Shown here: positions 46,444 through 51,011 of the stretch, in pieces
Position numbering within the stretch: the stretch's first letter is position 1
Layout of the letters: every line of letters begins with the position of its first letter
Assembly: GCF_900111165.1 (NCBI RefSeq)
Contig: NZ_FOGH01000019.1
Location: 1-51,011, forward strand
Source: Nitrosomonas sp. Nm51
GTDB taxonomy: Bacteria > Pseudomonadota > Gammaproteobacteria > Burkholderiales > Nitrosomonadaceae
DNA: 51,011 bases
Direction: 5' to 3'
Notes under the pieces: generated by a model
What the model saw: only the letters and a program-made list of their open reading frames with translations
Database searches by the model: none
What the model was told of the DNA's origin: nothing
Made by a program: the position numbers and the translations under genes

Positions 46444-46868
46444 TGGGGTTTGGCAGCATGAACAGCGGCAAACAGCAGGCGCCGATGGCTGAAATCAATG
46501 TTGTGCCACTGGTTGACGTCATGCTTGTACTGCTGATTATCTTTATCATTACTGCGCCATTACTGACGCATTCAGTCAAAATTGATTTGCCCAAAGCGGA
46601 AAGTAATCCGAATATAACGCAGCCCGAACATGTCGAACTGGCAATCCGGGCGGACGGCAGTTTTTTCTGGAACGGCGAGCCGGTGTTGTTTGATCAGTTA
46701 CCTGAACGGTTTGCAGCAGCGGTGTCGTTGGATCCTAAGACCGAACTGCATATCCGCGCCGACAAGACCGTGCATTATGAGCACGTTGCGCGCGCCATGA
46801 GTGCCGCCGCCAATGCCGGTATGGTAAGAATTGGCTTTATTACTGACCCGACATTGGCTCAGCAGTAG
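46443..46868 (+). CDS. exbD: TonB-system proton channel subunit ExbD
   Basis: This 141-residue protein has a cytoplasmic N-terminus (APMAEINVVPLVDVMLVLLI) with the essential membrane Asp in 'PLVDVMLVLL', one helix, and a periplasmic ExbD/TolR domain (HVELAIRADGSFFWNGEPV, DKTVHYEHVARAMSAA). It ends base-to-base against the convergent symporter gene, leaving no room for a separate terminator. Confidence 0.95.
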   Translation: MGFGSMNSGKQQAPMAEINVVPLVDVMLVLLIIFIITAPLLTHSVKIDLPKAESNPNITQPEHVELAIRADGSFFWNGEPVLFDQLPERFAAAVSLDPKTELHIRADKTVHYEHVARAMSAAANAGMVRIGFITDPTLAQQ

Positions 46869-48170
46869 TCAGTTTTGTGCAGCGTCGTGATGCGGTAGCT
46901 GTACAGGTTCCAGTGTGCCTGCGGAAGGGTCATTGAAAACGTCCATCGAAATATTGTTTTCACTTTGGGCTACAATCATGGTGACAACCGCGTCACCGGT
47001 CACGTTGACGGCAGTGCGGATCATGTCGAGCAGGCGGTCGACACCCATGATCAAGGCAATGCCTTCAACGGGAAGCCCGACTTGATTAAACACCATGGCA
47101 AGCATAATCAAACCCACACCCGGAACACCTGCGGTGCCGATAGACGCCAACACGGACATTCCGATAACCGTCAGATAACCAATGATGCCGATTTCTATAC
47201 CGTAAACGTTGGCAATGAATACAGTAGCGATGCCCTGCATAATGGCTGTTCCGTCCATGTTAATTGTCGCGCCAAATGGCACGACAAATGCAGCCGTCGA
47301 ATTGTCGACGCCCATGCGTTTCTCAACCGTTCTGAGTGTAACCGGGATTGTGGCGTTGGAACTGGCGGTGCTGAAAGCGAAGATCTGAGCAGTGCGCATT
47401 TTTTTAAGGAACTTGACGGGATTGATTCTTCCGAGAAGTCTCAGCAGAAACATCAACGTACCCGTTGCGTGACAGAATAACACGGCTACCACAACGCCAA
47501 AATAACCGATCATGGGCATAATCAGGGCGATGCCCTGTTCCGCAAAGGTTTTCGCCATCAATGCAAATACACCGTAGGGGGCGATAGACATCACAACATT
47601 GACTATCTGCATCATGACTTCGTTCATTCGCTCCGCGCCCTGGATCAATGGCCGCGCACGCTCACCGAGCATGAGCAAACTGATAGCAAACAAGATTGTA
47701 AAAAAAATAATCTGCAGCATATTGCCCTCTGCGAATGCCGCAACGGGATTGCCAGGTACAAGATCGATGAAAACCTGTGTAATCGGCGGCGCTTCCGGTA
47801 CTGTAAATAAACCCGGCATGCCTTGTGACAAATTAAAGTTTTTCCCTGGAGCAATATTTACCGCCGCCAGAATTGCCAGCGAAATGGCCAGCGCCGTGGA
47901 CAGCAAAAACAAAGCAAACGCCTTGATACCGATGCGCCCCAGTTTGCTGATGTCGCCGATACCGCATACGCCGCAAATGAGTGAAAATGTGACCAGCGGA
48001 ACCACTAGCATTTTCAGTAAATTGATAAATACTGTACCTGCGACATGAAACAGGCCGTCAACGAAATAATCCTGGATAATTGTGTTGCTTTGCGCGAAAT
48101 TATTAATCAGGCTGCCCACTGCAAGACCGGCAGTCATCCAGATAAGAATTTTGGTCGTTATGTTCATCAC
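46869..48170 (-). CDS. dicarboxylate/amino acid:cation (DAACS) symporter
   Basis: This is a GltP/DctA-type carrier that takes up glutamate, aspartate or C4-dicarboxylates with Na+ or H+. The 433-residue protein has about eight membrane helices and the two hairpin regions; it shows the serine-rich FSTASSNATIPVTLR, the NMDGTA motif (PFGATINMDGTAIMQGI), and GTAGVPGVGLIMLAMV with VDRLLDMIRTAVNVTGDA close to the end, which bind substrate and cation. The exact substrate cannot be read. It is alone on the minus strand, 46 bp after the protease gene. Confidence 0.93.
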   Translation of the reverse strand: MMNITTKILIWMTAGLAVGSLINNFAQSNTIIQDYFVDGLFHVAGTVFINLLKMLVVPLVTFSLICGVCGIGDISKLGRIGIKAFALFLLSTALAISLAILAAVNIAPGKNFNLSQGMPGLFTVPEAPPITQVFIDLVPGNPVAAFAEGNMLQIIFFTILFAISLLMLGERARPLIQGAERMNEVMMQIVNVVMSIAPYGVFALMAKTFAEQGIALIMPMIGYFGVVVAVLFCHATGTLMFLLRLLGRINPVKFLKKMRTAQIFAFSTASSNATIPVTLRTVEKRMGVDNSTAAFVVPFGATINMDGTAIMQGIATVFIANVYGIEIGIIGYLTVIGMSVLASIGTAGVPGVGLIMLAMVFNQVGLPVEGIALIMGVDRLLDMIRTAVNVTGDAVVTMIVAQSENNISMDVFNDPSAGTLEPVQLPHHDAAQN

Positions 48171-48216
48171 GCCTGATCAACCGGTTGCTGTTATGAACCG
48201 ATAGTGCAAACCGGCG

Positions 48217-49347
48217 CTATTCACCCGGCTGTAGTGTTACAGGCACTTCAATCTCCTGTTCATCACGCAGGATCCTGACTTGTATGGTATCGCCGACACG
48301 GTATCCATCGATAATTGATAACAGCTTTTCAACCGAGTCGACCGGTTCGCCATTGATGGCGATAATAATATCCCTGGGCGTGATCTCGCCGTCGGGTGAA
48401 ATAACGGCACCTTTGAAACCGGCAGCTTCGGCGGCCGAGTCACGGCCGACGCCAAGGATCACAATGCCGCTGACATTGATCGTACTGGTCAGACGTTCAT
48501 TGAATTTGCCGTCGACTGTAATGCCCAGTGCCGGACGGATATATTTGCCGCGGCTGATGAGTTGCGGCACGACACGGTTGGCGGTATCCACGGGCACAGC
48601 AAATCCGATGCCGGCACTTGCGCCACTCGGACTGTAAATCGCCGTGTTAATACCGATCAGGCGGCCCGCAGAATCCAGCAGAGGGCCACCTGAATTTCCC
48701 GGATTAATGGCGGCGTCTGTCTGGATCAGGTTGCCGATGATGCGGCCGTTTTCGCCGGGAAGTGAACGGTCAAGTGCGGACACTATGCCGGTTGTCAGTG
48801 TCCAGTCCAGACCGAAAGGATTGCCGATGGCAAATACTTTTTGTCCGACCTTAAGGTCGTTGCTGGTGCCAAGCGGAACCGGCGACGGGCGCTGAAAACC
48901 GATTCCGATCCGCAGGACGGCAATATCATGCGCCGGACTTGCGCCCACCAGTACAGCTTTATAGTCCCGTCCATCCACCAGACGTATCATGGCTTCGCTG
49001 GCGCCTTTGATGACATGATAATTGGTGATGATGTGACCATGATCGTCCCAGATAAAGCCGGAACCCGTTCCACTGGGTACGGAAAAAATATTGCGCGTCC
49101 AGGCATCCATGACACGCTGCCGGGTAGTAATAAAAACCACCGAGTCACGCGAATTTTCAAACAGTTCAATGGTGCTGATTTCATCTTCTGCAAGATTTCC
49201 ACGCGCCTCTACAATACGGGGTTCGGCGTATTCGCGTTTGTCTCCGAATATAAAGAAGTCGGACATGTCGTACAACAGCAGGATCAGTAACATGACCACC
49301 AGTGTGATCCAAATCAAGCTGGGCTGAAAACGGCCGCTCTCGGGCAT
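48217..49347 (-). CDS. membrane-anchored HtrA/Deg serine protease
   Basis: A 376-residue protein with one N-terminal membrane helix (LIWITLVVMLLILLLYD), a trypsin-like domain (about 65-250) and one C-terminal PDZ domain (about 270-372). The catalytic triad is His (TNYHVIKGA), Asp (HDIAVLRIG) and Ser (NPGNSGGPLLD). One PDZ and an anchor are as in DegS, which senses misfolded outer-membrane proteins, but plant-like Deg and other HtrA relatives have this form too. The ATG at 49347 is preceded by AAGGAG; a frame to a TTG at 49401 adds a hydrophilic leader and is unlikely. It starts 54 bp after the PhoX-like gene. Confidence 0.93.
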   Translation of the reverse strand: MPESGRFQPSLIWITLVVMLLILLLYDMSDFFIFGDKREYAEPRIVEARGNLAEDEISTIELFENSRDSVVFITTRQRVMDAWTRNIFSVPSGTGSGFIWDDHGHIITNYHVIKGASEAMIRLVDGRDYKAVLVGASPAHDIAVLRIGIGFQRPSPVPLGTSNDLKVGQKVFAIGNPFGLDWTLTTGIVSALDRSLPGENGRIIGNLIQTDAAINPGNSGGPLLDSAGRLIGINTAIYSPSGASAGIGFAVPVDTANRVVPQLISRGKYIRPALGITVDGKFNERLTSTINVSGIVILGVGRDSAAEAAGFKGAVISPDGEITPRDIIIAINGEPVDSVEKLLSIIDGYRVGDTIQVRILRDEQEIEVPVTLQPGE

Positions 49348-49401
49348 ATGGATTAACTCCTTATTAAAATTCGGGTGTGCCGTATAATTGTTGTTGGGCA
49401 A

Positions 49402-50571
49402 TCAGAACGGTCCGGTTATTTCGAAAGTCACACCGTCCTGCGATTTGCCTGACGCACCCCGTTGCGAACTGAAATACAAACGTGTACCGTCCGGGTTGAA
49501 TGACGGACCGGTTATCTCCGACCGGTCATGATCGACAATCTGTAACAACGGCATCACAGTATCTGGCGCGACGACGACAATCTGCATATCACCGCCGTCT
49601 TCGGCCACCAGCAGCTCGCCGGTTGTATTGGCCGTAATATTGTCGACGCCGGTCAGCACAGGGTTTGGATAAAAGGCGGCATTATAAACAATGCTGAGCC
49701 GCTTGTTTAGGGTGTTGTACGCCCATATCCGGTCGTCTCCTTTGGTGGTGAAATAAACGATACCTGCGTGGTACCAGATACCTTCGCCACCGTCAAATGC
49801 TGTGCGCTGCTTGATTTGATAACGTGTCGGCGCATGTATCGCCAGCGGGTCTGGGAGTGGGTGCCAGCGTACTTTCCCAACAGGACCGCCGATGACTTCG
49901 GCGACTTCCAGAAAACCGTCATCCAAACCGGGCCATCCTGCGGCATCATGGGTATTGCCAGTGTAGCGGTATAAACAACCGTCCGGTTTGTCTTCAGTCA
50001 GATACAATTGCTTGTGATGTACATCGACAGCAACAGCTTCGTGACTAAATGTGCCCAGGGCCGGCCGCAAACGCGCAGTTTGCACGCCAAAGGGATCGCA
50101 TTCCCATACCTGGCCTTGGTCATATTCCTCGCACGAGAGCCAGGTCTGCCAAGGCGTATGACCGCCCGCGCAGTTACGCGTGGTATGTTGCAAGATGGAA
50201 TAGGCATCTGTCATTTCGCCTTGCCGGCTAAAACGAATGGCGCCGACACCGCCTCTTTGATGATCAAGTTCGCTGTTTGAGACATATATCCAGCCCTTGT
50301 CTTGCGTGGCAAATGTGGCGCCACCGTCTGGAGCGGCGTGCCACGCGTAGCCGAAGGTGGTTTGTCCTGAACGTGCTATGACGCGGGAACTGAATCCCTT
50401 AGGCAGGCGTATGCCATTTATATCCGGCGGCAGCAGACCGCTTCGCGCCGCCCGGGCTAACGATGCGGCGCGAGCCGGCGTAGATAACCAGTGATTTGAA
50501 ACAAATACGCCTAAACCTCCAATCAGGCTGAACTTGAGCAGTTTTCTGCGCTGTTGTCCAAAAAAATTCAT
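49402..50571 (-). CDS. Tat-exported PhoX-like (DUF839) protein
   Basis: The 389-residue protein begins with a twin-arginine signal (QQRRKLLKFSLIGGLGVF, cleavage near ARA-AS). The mature part has the PhoX/DUF839 beta-propeller motifs: YVSNSELDHQRGGVGAIRF, RNCAGGHTPWQTWLSCEEY, and GEGIWYHAGIVYFTTKGDDR. PhoX enzymes are Ca/Fe-dependent alkaline phosphatases; this protein is shorter than classical PhoX (~600 residues), so catalysis cannot be assumed. It is followed closely by the HtrA gene, and both act outside the cytoplasm. Confidence 0.88.
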   Translation of the reverse strand: MNFFGQQRRKLLKFSLIGGLGVFVSNHWLSTPARAASLARAARSGLLPPDINGIRLPKGFSSRVIARSGQTTFGYAWHAAPDGGATFATQDKGWIYVSNSELDHQRGGVGAIRFSRQGEMTDAYSILQHTTRNCAGGHTPWQTWLSCEEYDQGQVWECDPFGVQTARLRPALGTFSHEAVAVDVHHKQLYLTEDKPDGCLYRYTGNTHDAAGWPGLDDGFLEVAEVIGGPVGKVRWHPLPDPLAIHAPTRYQIKQRTAFDGGEGIWYHAGIVYFTTKGDDRIWAYNTLNKRLSIVYNAAFYPNPVLTGVDNITANTTGELLVAEDGGDMQIVVVAPDTVMPLLQIVDHDRSEITGPSFNPDGTRLYFSSQRGASGKSQDGVTFEITGPF

Positions 50572-51011
50572 AATAACTGAGAAATTAATCCTGGCGGAAG
50601 ATCTACCGATGTGACGGCAACTTGAATTATTTATCGCAATTCATATTTTAGCCCAGATTTTCCATTAGTATCGATTTCTTATGGTACCGCCAGTACTTTT
50701 ATCCATATGATATTGGCGGATTCAGCGTTGTCCAGATGATTCAAGACAAGGCGTGGTCTGCAGCGGGTGGTTGGCCATTATCAAAGGCCACAACACAGTA
50801 TTGGATCATCTGGATAACTTCCTTCGGGCCAATTATTCTCAGCGATGCGTGCCTAAGAGGCATCACTTCCGGGGTCTCTGAACCTGTCAATATCAAGCAG
50901 CCGGAGCACTGGAACAAATTGTTGGACGAAGCCGCTACGCGGAGAAAAGGCAGTTTGGTTTCGCCGGTTAATCGTAAAATGTAACCTCACCCTGCTGTAA
51001 ACGCAGCAGAT
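50572..51011. other. terminal gap with palindromic element; no clear gene
   Basis: The region upstream of the PhoX-like gene carries the structure at 50692-50818 and, at the very end (50992-51009), a small CTGCTG/CAGCAG hairpin. An 83-codon frame (50736-50984) crosses the palindrome and is not recognised. Promoter elements for the PhoX-like gene are not evident. Confidence 0.45.
50692..50818. repeat. MITE-like end joined to a 92-bp hairpin
   Basis: AGTACTTTTATCCATATGAT (50692-50711) resembles the terminal repeat of the MITE at 44602 (shared CATATGATATTGG, then CAGCGTT). Directly after it, GTTGTCCAGATGAT (50727-50740) pairs with ATCATCTGGATAAC (50805-50818) with one mismatch, enclosing an inner TGGCC/GGCCA stem. 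It looks like a related or nested mobile repeat. Confidence 0.5.

Noticed and set aside
46965..47480. 171-codon plus-strand ORF opposite the symporter
   Set aside because: It is a shadow of the well-supported minus-strand transporter; the peptide is His/Asp-rich and non-globular.
50736..50984. 82-codon ORF at the window end as a real gene
   Set aside because: Its first third is the arm of a palindromic repeat, there is no ribosome site, and the protein resembles nothing known.
1..51011. CRISPR array, tRNA or rRNA genes
   Set aside because: No regularly spaced direct repeats, and no T-loop/acceptor combination or rRNA segment, were found on reading either strand.

Overview
The window looks like the chromosome of a betaproteobacterium, probably an ammonia oxidiser of the Nitrosomonas group. 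This is inferred from the gene set and order (pepA-holC-valS, lptCAB-rpoN-hpf-ptsN-hprK, iscR-sufABCDSU-nfu, ubiJ-ubiB, tonB-exbB-exbD) and from protein-level resemblance; species cannot be set from sequence alone. I see no tRNA, rRNA or CRISPR array. Most of the sequence is housekeeping, broken by short transposon relics and small palindromic repeats that fill nearly all the longer gene-free gaps.

Layout. 1-815: the 3' end of an IS1595-type transposase, then a DUF4177 protein and a TM2 membrane protein. 815-5757: a gap rich in palindromes, then a 1504-residue RTX (calcium-binding, type I secreted) protein. 5757-11020 (minus): pepA, holC, a small unknown gene and valS. 11021-11690: the 3' relic of a diguanylate cyclase gene and two palindromic repeats. 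11690-14145: serB and malic enzyme, convergent. 14146-16797: a group III truncated hemoglobin followed by a membrane diguanylate cyclase. 16895-22338: an SH3/coiled-coil lipoprotein, a YpjD-like membrane protein, ffh, and the minus-strand run coaBC-dut-DUF192. 22467-25700: radC, rpmB-rpmG, a YceH protein and nadA. 26152-32011: the LPS-transport genes lptC-lptA-lptB, rpoN, hpf, ptsN, hprK and ubiX, all on the plus strand. 32152-39392: an Fe-S assembly cluster with iscR first, behind two IscR-type sites, then sufA, sufB, sufC, sufD, sufS, sufU and nfu. 39393-40279: a gap with an inverted-repeat element and a stranded Tat signal peptide. 40280-42506: ubiJ and ubiB. 42507-44944: gene debris, glutathionyl-hydroquinone reductase, two colliding transposase fragments, a Fur-box promoter and a 267-bp MITE. 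44945-46868: tonB-exbB-exbD. 46869-50571 (minus): a dicarboxylate/amino-acid symporter, a membrane-anchored HtrA protease and a Tat-exported PhoX-like protein. The end holds another palindromic element.

How the parts fit. The suf cluster is a complete Fe-S assembly line with its own sensor-repressor, and uses the Zn-type sulfur acceptor SufU instead of SufE. UbiX, UbiJ and UbiB all serve ubiquinone synthesis. LptC, LptA and LptB form the inner-membrane and periplasmic half of LPS export. RpoN, HPF, PtsN and HprK form the usual nitrogen/PTS regulatory block, here without rapZ or the sugar-PTS genes. TonB-ExbB-ExbD energise outer-membrane uptake; a Fur-like site over a promoter about 0.5 kb upstream suggests iron control, but a MITE lies between promoter and gene. 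The least ordinary parts are the RTX protein with its palindromic leader, the hemoglobin/diguanylate cyclase pair, and the dispersed repeat families.
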